From contig JAFVZN010000037.1 of NCBI GenBank assembly GCA_017508135.1, positions 1 to 64,000 on the forward strand: 64,000 nucleotides of DNA, read 5' to 3'. Under the pieces are notes generated by a model. That model was not told where the DNA came from. It saw nothing but the letters and a program-made list of their open reading frames with translations, and did no database searches. This document shows positions 33,189-40,786 of this stretch, in pieces. The position numbers and the translations under genes were made by a program. The stretch's first letter is position 1. Every line of letters starts with the position of its first letter. The stretch is from Lentisphaeria bacterium (GTDB taxonomy: Bacteria > Verrucomicrobiota > Lentisphaeria > Victivallales > Victivallaceae).

Positions 33189-34909
33189 TCTCCCCTGACA
33201 TCAAACAAATCAAGATCGGTCTCGTCAGCTGCGGTATCGCCGCCGGCGGCGAAGCGGTTTATGAAAAGCTGGTCGCCGCTGCCGGAAACATTCCGGTGAT
33301 AAAGGTCGGCTGTCTCGGACACTGCTATGCCGAACCGCTGGTCGAAGCGGTCCTCAATGACGGCAGTTCCATCTTTTACGGCAATGTTCCGGGAAAAGAT
33401 GAAGCCATTGAAAATATCCTCTCTCTCGGTGAAGCCGGACGTTTTTCTGTTCCGGAGAAACGCCGGGAAAAAGAGTGTGTCAAAGTTCTCGCCTTTGCCG
33501 GGCGCATCGACCCCACGAGTTTTGAAGACTACGTTTCCGGCGGCGGTTATGACGGCTTGAAAAAAGCTCTCACCATGCCTCCTGAAGCAGTTATCGAAGA
33601 GGTCAAAATTTCCGGTTTGCGCGGTCGCGGAGGCGGCGGATTTTCCACCGGTATGAAGTGGAGTTTCCTCGCCGCCAAAGATTCTGCGGAAAAGGTCATC
33701 GTCTGCAACGCGGACGAAGGCGACCCCGGTGCCTTTATGGACCGCTCCCTTATGGAAAGCGTTCCGCATCAGGTTCTGGAAGGTATGCTGATCGCCGCCT
33801 ACGCCACGTGCGCCGCCAAACTTATCATCTACTGTCGCGCGGAATATCCCATGGCGATCGCCAACTTGAATATTGCCATCGACCAGATCAAAGCCAACAA
33901 GCTCAATATCATCGACGGCAGAGAGATCGACATTTACATCAAAGAGGGTGCCGGAGCCTTTGTCTGCGGTGAAGAAACTGCTCTTATTGCTTCTCTTGAA
34001 GGTCAGCGCGGAATGCCCCGTTTCCGTCCGCCTTTCCCGACGGACAGCGGTTACATGGGCAAGCCGACGATGATAAACAACGTTGAAACCTTCGGCAACA
34101 TCCCGCTCATCCTCCGCGAAGGCGGTGCCGAATTTGCCAAAGTCGGCACTGAAGGCGGACGCGGAACCAAGATCTTCGCCCTCGCCGGTGACCTGGAATA
34201 TCCCGGACTGGTCGAAGTTCCCATGGGAACCACCATCTCCGAGATCGTCTTTGATATCGGCGGTGCCGACCCGGAAAAGGTGAAAGCGGTCCAGACCGGC
34301 GGTCCTTCCGGCGGTTGTATTCCCAAAGCGATGTTCGACACTCCGGTCGACTATGATTCCCTGCGCTCGCTGGGTGCGATCATGGGGTCCGGCGGTATGA
34401 TCGTTATCGGCAATGACCGCTGTATGGTGGAAACTGCCCGCTACTTCCTCGACTTCACCCACCGCGAAAGCTGCGGAAAATGCACCTTCTGCCGTGTCGG
34501 TACGACCCGGATGTTTGAGATCCTTGAACGCATCGTCGCCGGAAAAGGCAAGGTGGAAGATCTGGATACTCTGGAGGAACTCGGCAGCAAGGTCAAAGCC
34601 GGTTCTCTCTGCGGTCTCGGTCAGACTGCTCCCAATCCGGTGCTTGCCACGCTGAGATATTACCGCGATGAGTATCTGGAACACGTCAATGAAAAGAGCT
34701 GCCGCGCGGCTCAGTGCAATGCGCTGGTGGATATCGTTCTGGATCAGAGCAAGTGCGTCAAGTGCAAACTTTGCATCAAGAGTTGTCCGGTGGAAGCGGT
34801 TTCCGCAGATTTCATCATCGATCCTGATAAATGCACCCGCTGCAACAGTTGCGTTGATATTTGTCCCAAGCACGCTATCGCCCGTATCCCGAAAGGAGAA
34901 AACAAATAA
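33185..34909 (+). CDS. NuoF-like NADH:flavin subunit with fused ferredoxin domains
   Basis: A 574-residue subunit. Residues about 1-95 are a thioredoxin-like [2Fe-2S] domain with reduced Cys content (LVSCGIAAGGEAVYEK, GCLGHCYAEP). Residues about 130-500 are the NuoF core: NADH/FMN site GLRGRGGGGFSTGMKW, CNADEGDPGAFMDR and GAGAFVCGEETALIASLEG; the [4Fe-4S] site SCGKCTFCRVGT plus a later Cys. The C-terminus carries two more [4Fe-4S] motifs (CVKCKLCIKSCP, CTRCNSCVDICP). This is the HydB/HndC form found in electron-bifurcating complexes. It oxidises or reduces NAD(H). Confidence 0.93.
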   Translation: MISPDIKQIKIGLVSCGIAAGGEAVYEKLVAAAGNIPVIKVGCLGHCYAEPLVEAVLNDGSSIFYGNVPGKDEAIENILSLGEAGRFSVPEKRREKECVKVLAFAGRIDPTSFEDYVSGGGYDGLKKALTMPPEAVIEEVKISGLRGRGGGGFSTGMKWSFLAAKDSAEKVIVCNADEGDPGAFMDRSLMESVPHQVLEGMLIAAYATCAAKLIIYCRAEYPMAIANLNIAIDQIKANKLNIIDGREIDIYIKEGAGAFVCGEETALIASLEGQRGMPRFRPPFPTDSGYMGKPTMINNVETFGNIPLILREGGAEFAKVGTEGGRGTKIFALAGDLEYPGLVEVPMGTTISEIVFDIGGADPEKVKAVQTGGPSGGCIPKAMFDTPVDYDSLRSLGAIMGSGGMIVIGNDRCMVETARYFLDFTHRESCGKCTFCRVGTTRMFEILERIVAGKGKVEDLDTLEELGSKVKAGSLCGLGQTAPNPVLATLRYYRDEYLEHVNEKSCRAAQCNALVDIVLDQSKCVKCKLCIKSCPVEAVSADFIIDPDKCTRCNSCVDICPKHAIARIPKGENK

Positions 34910-36939
34910 TGAGCATCGAATTTTTTCTCGACGGCAAGGCGGTGAGTGCCGAGCCGGGTCAGACTATAATGGATGCCGCCAAAGCCAACGGGATCGTTAT
35001 TCCCGGCTTGTGCGGTGATCCCCGTATTTCCAAGACCACCAGCTGTTTTGTCTGCGTGGTGAAAGATAAGAAAACCGGCAAGTTTCTCCCTTCCTGCTCC
35101 GCGCGCCCCGCGCCCGGACAGGAGATCGAAGTTACCACTCCGGAAGTGCTGGATATGCGCCGCACTGCGCTGGAACTGCTTTTGAGCGAACACACCGGCG
35201 ACTGCGAAGCTCCGTGTACCATTGCCTGTCCCGCTCATGCGCAGGTCGAAGAGTATGTCCGGCTTATCGCCAACGGTGAATTTGAAAAAGGTCTCGCCGT
35301 TATCAAGGAACGTATCCCCATGCCGATGAGTGTCGGCAGGGTCAGCCCCCGCTTCTGCGAAAAGCAGTGCCGCCGCAACATCGACGGCAAACCGGTGGCG
35401 ATCAATGAGTTCAAACGTCTTGCCGCTGATCTTTGTTATGACAGCTTTATGGAAGAAATCCCGGCTGATTGCGGTAAAAAAGTTGCGGTCGTCGGCGGCG
35501 GACCTGCCGGTTTGGCGGCGGCGTATTACCTGCGTTTGCAGGGCGTTGCGGTGACGGTGTTTGATGCGCAGGATGATTTCGGCGGCATGACCCGTTACGG
35601 CATACCGGAATACCGTCTGCCCAAAGCGATACTTTCTAAAGAAGTTGCGCACTTTGCCCAAATGGGTATTGAACTGGTTCCCGGAAAGAAGCTGGGAGAA
35701 AATCTTGATCTGGCTGAACTTAAAGCTGCTTACGATGCGGTCGTCATCGCCATCGGCTGCTGGAAGGCTTCCGGCTTGCGCTGTGAAGGTGAAGAGCTGG
35801 CGACGCCCGGTATCGAATTTCTGCACAGTGTCGCGGTCAACAACAACACCGGAAAAAATCCCGGACGTACTCTCGTCATCGGCGGCGGCAACACCGCCAT
35901 GGACTGTGTCCGTACCAGCGTCCGGCTGGGCAGTTCCGATGTGACTTGCATCTACCGCCGTACTGAAGCGGAGATGCCCGCTGAAAAGATCGAGATCGCC
36001 GAAGCGAAAGAGGAGGGTGTCAAGTTCCAGTTCCTCACTGCTCCGGTAAAGTTGGAAAAACGCGGAACAAAACTTATTCTCACTTGCTTGAAGATGGAAC
36101 TCGGTGAACCCGATGCCTCCGGCAGACGTAAACCGGTCGCCGTTCCCGGCAGTGAATTTGAGATCGAAGCCGATACCGTTATCAGTGCCATCGGTCAGGG
36201 AACCGATGCGCCTGCCGGAGTTCCGGTCGACCGTTACGGCAATTTGGCGGTCAAAGCGGAAAATACGACCCGGGTCGAAGATAAGATCTACGCCGCAGGT
36301 GACTGCGCTTACGGAGCCAGAACGGTGGTCGAAGCACTGGCTTCCGGACGGCTGGCGGCGTTGGAGATCGCTGAAGATATCCTCAATAAGGCAATGCCCG
36401 CGGAGAACAGCATCTTTATCTCCCGCGGCAGCTGGCAGGAGATGAGTCAGGATGAAGTGGTGGTGCTGCGAAATGATCTTTCTTCCGAGCCGCGCGTTGA
36501 ATTGAAGTTCATCCCGCTTGAAGAGCGCAAGAACAGCTTTAAAGAGGTGTGCGCCACCATTACCCCGGAAGAGGCCGCTTCCGAAGGCAAACGCTGTATC
36601 GAATGCAGCTGTTCCGACAAGAGCGACTGCAAACTGCGGAAGTTCGCCGATGAAGCCGGATGCCGGAAAAATGCTTACGCCGGAGAACGGCAGCTGGCAA
36701 GTTACGACCTGCGCCATCCCGATATCGTTCAGGATCGCGGTAAATGTATCAAATGTACCGTGTGCGTGAAAGTGTGTAAAGAGGTGGTCAACCAATCTCT
36801 GCTTTCTCTGCAGAAGCGGGGATTCCAGGCGAATATCGGAACCGCGTTCAATCAGGGCCTGCCGCTCTCATGCAAAGATTGCGGTGCGTGTATCGAAAGC
36901 TGTCCCACCGGCGCACTGGATTGGCGCAAGAAGAGATAA
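34909..36939 (+). CDS. GltD/NfnB-like FAD-NADP(H) subunit with N-terminal [2Fe-2S] ferredoxin domain
   Basis: A 676-residue modular iron-sulfur flavoprotein. Residues about 1-80 form a NuoG/HydA-type [2Fe-2S] ferredoxin domain (CGDPRISKTTSCFVCVV, LPSCSA). Next is a GltD-type [4Fe-4S] segment (CEAPCTIACPAHAQVEEYV, CEKQCRR). FAD binding follows (VAVVGGGPAGLAAAYYLR, about 188-205), then NADP(H) binding (TLVIGGGNTAMDCVRTSVRLG, about 325-345) and the second FAD motif (KIYAAGDCAYGARTVVEALASG). The C-terminus has [4Fe-4S] motifs CIKCTVCVKVC and CKDCGACIESCP. No hydrogenase H-cluster or molybdopterin domain is present, so the complex is better read as a transhydrogenase than a hydrogenase or formate dehydrogenase. 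Its start overlaps the NuoF stop by one base. Confidence 0.9.
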   Translation: MSIEFFLDGKAVSAEPGQTIMDAAKANGIVIPGLCGDPRISKTTSCFVCVVKDKKTGKFLPSCSARPAPGQEIEVTTPEVLDMRRTALELLLSEHTGDCEAPCTIACPAHAQVEEYVRLIANGEFEKGLAVIKERIPMPMSVGRVSPRFCEKQCRRNIDGKPVAINEFKRLAADLCYDSFMEEIPADCGKKVAVVGGGPAGLAAAYYLRLQGVAVTVFDAQDDFGGMTRYGIPEYRLPKAILSKEVAHFAQMGIELVPGKKLGENLDLAELKAAYDAVVIAIGCWKASGLRCEGEELATPGIEFLHSVAVNNNTGKNPGRTLVIGGGNTAMDCVRTSVRLGSSDVTCIYRRTEAEMPAEKIEIAEAKEEGVKFQFLTAPVKLEKRGTKLILTCLKMELGEPDASGRRKPVAVPGSEFEIEADTVISAIGQGTDAPAGVPVDRYGNLAVKAENTTRVEDKIYAAGDCAYGARTVVEALASGRLAALEIAEDILNKAMPAENSIFISRGSWQEMSQDEVVVLRNDLSSEPRVELKFIPLEERKNSFKEVCATITPEEAASEGKRCIECSCSDKSDCKLRKFADEAGCRKNAYAGERQLASYDLRHPDIVQDRGKCIKCTVCVKVCKEVVNQSLLSLQKRGFQANIGTAFNQGLPLSCKDCGACIESCPTGALDWRKKR

Positions 36940-36945
36940 GTTTTC

Positions 36946-38214
36946 ATGGCTTGTACCAAACGTGCCCGTATCGTCACTTTGGGCTGCCGGTTGAATCATG
37001 CCGACAGTGCGCTGCTCACTGCCCGTCTGGAAAAAGCGGGCTATGAGCTGTGTGACGATCCCGCTGTGCCGGTGGAGCTGCTGCTGGTAAACACCTGCGC
37101 CGTCACGGCAGAGGCGGAAGCCAAAAGCCGGCGGCAGATCATGCGTTTGCGGCGGGAGAACCCCCATGCGGAGATCGTTGCCGCCGGGTGCGCGGTGGAG
37201 GTGAACGGAGGAGCTTTACTGCGTGCCGGAGCGGATCAGGTTTTGACCAATCCGGACAAAAAGCACGATTTTTCTGCCGCGCCGGGGTTGAAGAGCCGGG
37301 AAATCGGAGAGGAAAATTTTGCTGAGCGCAGTTTTTCCAGTTTCCCGTTCCGGTCGCGGGCATTCATCAAAGTGCAGGAGGGGTGTGACAACTTCTGTAC
37401 TTACTGTATCGTGCCGGTGGTACGGGGGGCATCGCGGTCGCGGGATTTTACCGAAGCGGTCGCGGATTGCCGGAAAAATGTGGAAGATGGTTTTCCGGAG
37501 ATCGTGCTTACCGGGGTCAACACCTGCAACTACTTTGATCAGGGAAAGGATTTTTCCGGATTGATAAAGGCGGTCGCCGCACTGCCCGGAGATTTCCGTA
37601 TCCGGTTGAGTTCCACCGAACCGCATCCCGGAGATATGAGATTGCCGGAGTTGATGGCGCAGGAAAAGAAGTTGTGCCGGTTTCTGCATCTGTCCATCCA
37701 GCACGGCAGTGACCGGATATTGCAGAAGATGAACCGCCATTATACTGCGGGCGAGTTTGCGGAGTTTGTTTTCAAGGCGCGGAAACTGGTTCCGGATATC
37801 CACATCGGAACCGATTTCATCGTCGGTTTTCCGGGGGAGAGCGAACAGGATTTTCTGGAGGCGATGGAGCTTTTGAAGAAGATCGATTTTGCCAATATCC
37901 ACGGTTTCCCCTATTCGCCGCGACCGGGAACACCGGCGGCTGTTATGCCGGATCAGGTGCATCCGGATGCGGTGAAAGAACGGATGCAGGAACTGCGGCG
38001 GGTCGCCGCCGTCTCTGCGGAAAAGTTTGCCGCATCCCAGTGCGGAAAAGTGTTGCCGGTGATATTTGAACGGGCAGACCGGGGACGGCTTCACGGATGG
38101 AGCGACAACTATCTGGAGATTTCCGTACCGGAAGGCAGCTTTGAGTGCGGCAGGATCGTCGATGTCGCCGTCGGAAAGGAAAATATCCGGCAATATATTC
38201 AGGAAAGAGCTTGA
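36946..38214 (+). CDS. mtaB: tRNA t6A37 methylthiotransferase MtaB
   Basis: A 422-residue radical SAM enzyme that adds a methylthio group to t6A at tRNA position 37, giving ms2t6A. The N-terminal cluster domain has TLGCRLNHADS, NTCAVT and AAGCAVE. The radical SAM motif is GCDNFCTYCIVP (CxxxCxxC, about 145-156), followed by RGASRSRD and LTGVNTCNY. YSPRPGTPA and a short TRAM-like end complete it. NHAD in place of NQxD and the GVNTCNY motif fit MtaB rather than MiaB or RimO. It starts 6 bp after the GltD-like gene but is probably a passenger of that transcript. Confidence 0.93.
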   Translation: MACTKRARIVTLGCRLNHADSALLTARLEKAGYELCDDPAVPVELLLVNTCAVTAEAEAKSRRQIMRLRRENPHAEIVAAGCAVEVNGGALLRAGADQVLTNPDKKHDFSAAPGLKSREIGEENFAERSFSSFPFRSRAFIKVQEGCDNFCTYCIVPVVRGASRSRDFTEAVADCRKNVEDGFPEIVLTGVNTCNYFDQGKDFSGLIKAVAALPGDFRIRLSSTEPHPGDMRLPELMAQEKKLCRFLHLSIQHGSDRILQKMNRHYTAGEFAEFVFKARKLVPDIHIGTDFIVGFPGESEQDFLEAMELLKKIDFANIHGFPYSPRPGTPAAVMPDQVHPDAVKERMQELRRVAAVSAEKFAASQCGKVLPVIFERADRGRLHGWSDNYLEISVPEGSFECGRIVDVAVGKENIRQYIQERA

Positions 38215-38267
38215 AAAAAAGGTGTTGCCGCAGTAAGTTAAAGAAAAGTATCATTCCGGAGTGTCAA

Positions 38268-39023
38268 ATGAAAAAATTTGGTGTTTACAGCATAGTGTGT
38301 TTGACTGCTGCCGTATTCTGCGGCTGCGGTAAGCCGCATCGTACACCGCCTCTGGAACGGATGGAACTGGCGGCGAAGTTTTTCCGGAATATCGAGGAAA
38401 ACCGTTCCGAGCAGGTCATCCGGCAGGGGAGAAAACTGCAGATGCTGATGCCGGATTCAACTTATATCAGTTCGCTGGTCGCGTTGCAGGAGGCGAATTA
38501 TTCCATCGGGGAAGCGCAGAAAGAGATCGAGCGCGGTCAGATCAATAAAGCGTTGGAAATCATCCGTGAAGGCCGGCGGAAACACTCCGGCAACCGGACG
38601 TTCAGTCAGGTTTATCTCAAGGTGTTCCAGCTCCGTAATGCGGAGAAGCTGTTCCGTGCCATGCCGCGGGCGAAAAATTCTTCCGGTATGCGCGGCGCGC
38701 GTATTGCTCTGCGCAGCGGACTTTCGCTGAATATCACTCCTGAACTGAAAAAGTACCTTTCCGATTATGAACTTCAGGGCGCGGCTCTTGCCGCCCGCGA
38801 AAAAGCCCGGACCATGGCGGCGGAACGTGCCGCCCGCGATGCGGCGTTGAAGGCTAAAGCCGAAGAGCGTAAACGCAAGGACAAAGAGGCCCGCTTCGCC
38901 CGGGAAACTGCCAAAAAAGCTGCTGAAGGTGAGCGTTTGCGCCGGGAAAACCGTTTCCCTGAACAAGCTCCCGCGCAGAAAACGGAGCCGGAAGCGAAGC
39001 CGAAACCGAAACCGGAAAAATAA
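38268..39023 (+). CDS. lipoprotein with charged C-terminal coiled coil
   Basis: A 251-residue lipoprotein: signal MKKFGVYSIVCLTAAVFCGC with Cys at about 20. A helical region (about 30-150) has tetratricopeptide-like spacing (RGQINKALEIIREGRRKHSG). The C-terminal third (about 185-251) is an Ala/Arg/Lys/Glu-rich helix (REKARTMAAERAARDAALKA) ending in a Pro/Lys/Glu tail, similar in style to TolA domain II. A GGAG lies 8 bp before the ATG. It probably spans or binds the cell wall. No family is assigned. Confidence 0.7.
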   Translation: MKKFGVYSIVCLTAAVFCGCGKPHRTPPLERMELAAKFFRNIEENRSEQVIRQGRKLQMLMPDSTYISSLVALQEANYSIGEAQKEIERGQINKALEIIREGRRKHSGNRTFSQVYLKVFQLRNAEKLFRAMPRAKNSSGMRGARIALRSGLSLNITPELKKYLSDYELQGAALAAREKARTMAAERAARDAALKAKAEERKRKDKEARFARETAKKAAEGERLRRENRFPEQAPAQKTEPEAKPKPKPEK

Positions 39024-39189
39024 CGTTCTGTTCTCCGGATGGGCGGGATTTTTCCGAAACACCATTGCAATATTACCGGCATGAGGTTATTTTATATATT
39101 GATGCGTATTTGATACGGCAGGACGGCGACCGGAAAATGTGCCGGAACTGCCGCGTATTTGAAACAACACCATTTCAGGAGGAATGAGA

Positions 39190-39846
39190 ATGAGTAATGC
39201 TTACACCGTGAAACGTGCCGCAAAGACCATCGCATTGGATGCGGGGTGGGATTCTGAATTGTGGCAGAGTGCCAATGAACTGAAAGTCGATTACCGCTTT
39301 GATCGCGGCGGAGATTATACGCCGGACGTCCGTATCCGTATGCTCTATGACGATCAGCGTATCTGCGGTATGTTTCAGGTGAAAGATCAGTACGTCGTTT
39401 CCCGCGCCCGCCACAATCAGGAACAGGTTTGTTACGACAGTTGTGTGGAATTTTTCGTCAAGCCGGTCAACGCGGAACGTTACTTCAACTTTGAAATGAA
39501 CTGCGGCGGCACGATTCTGCTTTACCACATCAAAGACCTCTTTGCCAAAGAGTATGCCCTTGTGCCGGAATCCGACCTTGCCACCATTGAACGGTATCAC
39601 ACGCTGCCCAAGTTTATCGACGATGAGATCACTGAGCCGGTTACCTGGTATCTCGGTTTCGGTATCCCCATTGCCTTCTTTGAGAAGTATTCAAAGATCT
39701 CTCCTGCGCTCTCCGGTCAGGTGTGGACGGCGAACTTCACCAAGTGTGCCGACAAGTGTTCCCACCCGGCGTGGCTCTCCTGGCAGCAGTTTGAAGTCTG
39801 CTCTTTCCACCAGCCGGATAAATTCGGCGAACTGGTCTTTGAATAA
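39190..39846 (+). CDS. carbohydrate-binding family 9-like protein
   Basis: A 218-residue protein with a CBM9/DOMON-type beta-sandwich: WDSELWQSANELKVDYR, VRIRMLYDDQRICGMFQVKDQYV, then YFNFEMNCGGTILLYHI and VWTANFTKCADKCSHPAWLSW. The pattern matches CBM9-like domains of unknown-function proteins in Bacteroidetes and lentisphaeres. There is no signal peptide, so it is probably cytoplasmic, which is odd for a carbohydrate-binding domain. The start at 39190 is preferred over 39184 because AGGAGG ends at 39182. Confidence 0.8.
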   Translation: MSNAYTVKRAAKTIALDAGWDSELWQSANELKVDYRFDRGGDYTPDVRIRMLYDDQRICGMFQVKDQYVVSRARHNQEQVCYDSCVEFFVKPVNAERYFNFEMNCGGTILLYHIKDLFAKEYALVPESDLATIERYHTLPKFIDDEITEPVTWYLGFGIPIAFFEKYSKISPALSGQVWTANFTKCADKCSHPAWLSWQQFEVCSFHQPDKFGELVFE

Positions 39847-39866
39847 GTTTCTTTGCGGAGTGGAAA

Positions 39867-40163
39867 ATGATAAACGAAGTCATCACCTTGCTGTGTCCGA
39901 TCAACGCTGCCCCCGGACGGGGCGCGGAGATGCAGGATGCCCTCCGTCAGCTTGCCGCCGCCACGGTGCAGGAACCGGGCAATATCTGTTACCGTCTGCA
40001 CACGACTGATGATCCGGATGAGTTCATCATCTATGAACAGTGGAAAAATCAGGCGGCTCTGGATGCCCACATGGCGGCGGAACACCTGAAACTTTTCCTC
40101 GCTGATGAGAAAAATCTGCTGGCGAAACAGCCCGCCGGACGTTTTCTCAAAGAGTTCGCCTGA
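39867..40163 (+). CDS. antibiotic biosynthesis monooxygenase (ABM) fold protein
   Basis: A 98-residue single-domain dimeric alpha/beta-barrel protein like YgiN/YcnE: ITLLCPINAAPGRGAEMQDALRQL, EPGNICYRLHTTDDPDEFIIYEQWKNQAALDAHMAAEHLK. Relatives act as quinol monooxygenases or have unknown roles in redox stress. It follows the CBM9-like gene by 20 bp and precedes the Nudix gene by 14 bp, in a loose operon. Confidence 0.88.
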   Translation: MINEVITLLCPINAAPGRGAEMQDALRQLAAATVQEPGNICYRLHTTDDPDEFIIYEQWKNQAALDAHMAAEHLKLFLADEKNLLAKQPAGRFLKEFA

Positions 40164-40177
40164 GGAGCGTATACATC

Positions 40178-40759
40178 ATGAGTCACATCCGGAACGAAAT
40201 TGATATGCATTGCGGCAGATTTATCGCATTGCGGAAACTGGAGTATATTGACCGGCGCGGCATCGCCCGCTCCTGGGAGAGTGCCGACCGGGTCAATGGT
40301 TCTCCGCGCGGGGGATCTCAGCCTTCGGCGGTGCTGATAATCGCCCGTATCGTTCCGGATGATGAAATACTTCTGGTGCGGCAGTTCCGTCCGCCTGCCG
40401 GAAAGTATATGATCGAATTTCCTGCCGGTCTGGTCGATCCGGGCGAGGATATTGAAACTACCGCGCACCGGGAACTTTACGAGGAGACGGGATATCAGGG
40501 AAAATTTCTCTTTGCCACTTCTCCCGGATACAGTTCGCCCGGTCTTACCGGCGAAGCGGTCGCGCTGTGCGTTATGGAGATCGACGGCGGAAAGTATCCG
40601 GTCGCACCGGAAAATCATCAGGAAGAGTGTGAAGATATCGAAGTGTTCCGGGTCGCGGTCAGCGAACTTGCCGGATTCCTTGCCGGACAGGAAGCTGCCG
40701 GTTGCGGCGTGGACAGTAAACTGCACACATTTCTGGCGATGAAACAGCTCGGATTCTGA
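40178..40759 (+). CDS. Nudix hydrolase (ADP-ribose pyrophosphatase-like)
   Basis: A 193-residue Nudix protein. The Nudix box reads GLVDPGEDIETTAHRELYEETG (G-x5-E-x7-RELxEExG, about 88-109). The upstream AVLIIARIVPDDEILLVRQFRPPAGKYMIEFPAG matches ADP-ribose pyrophosphatases, which cut ADP-ribose to AMP and ribose 5-phosphate. It precedes uvrA by 27 bp. Confidence 0.9.
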   Translation: MSHIRNEIDMHCGRFIALRKLEYIDRRGIARSWESADRVNGSPRGGSQPSAVLIIARIVPDDEILLVRQFRPPAGKYMIEFPAGLVDPGEDIETTAHRELYEETGYQGKFLFATSPGYSSPGLTGEAVALCVMEIDGGKYPVAPENHQEECEDIEVFRVAVSELAGFLAGQEAAGCGVDSKLHTFLAMKQLGF

Positions 40760-40786
40760 CCTTTTATCTGGAGGAGAACAGCTGTT

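Noticed and set aside
33011-36795. Long antisense frames (620 and 683 codons) over the transhydrogenase-like genes
   Set aside because: The sense frames have clear NuoF and GltD-like motifs; the antisense products have none and no translation signals.
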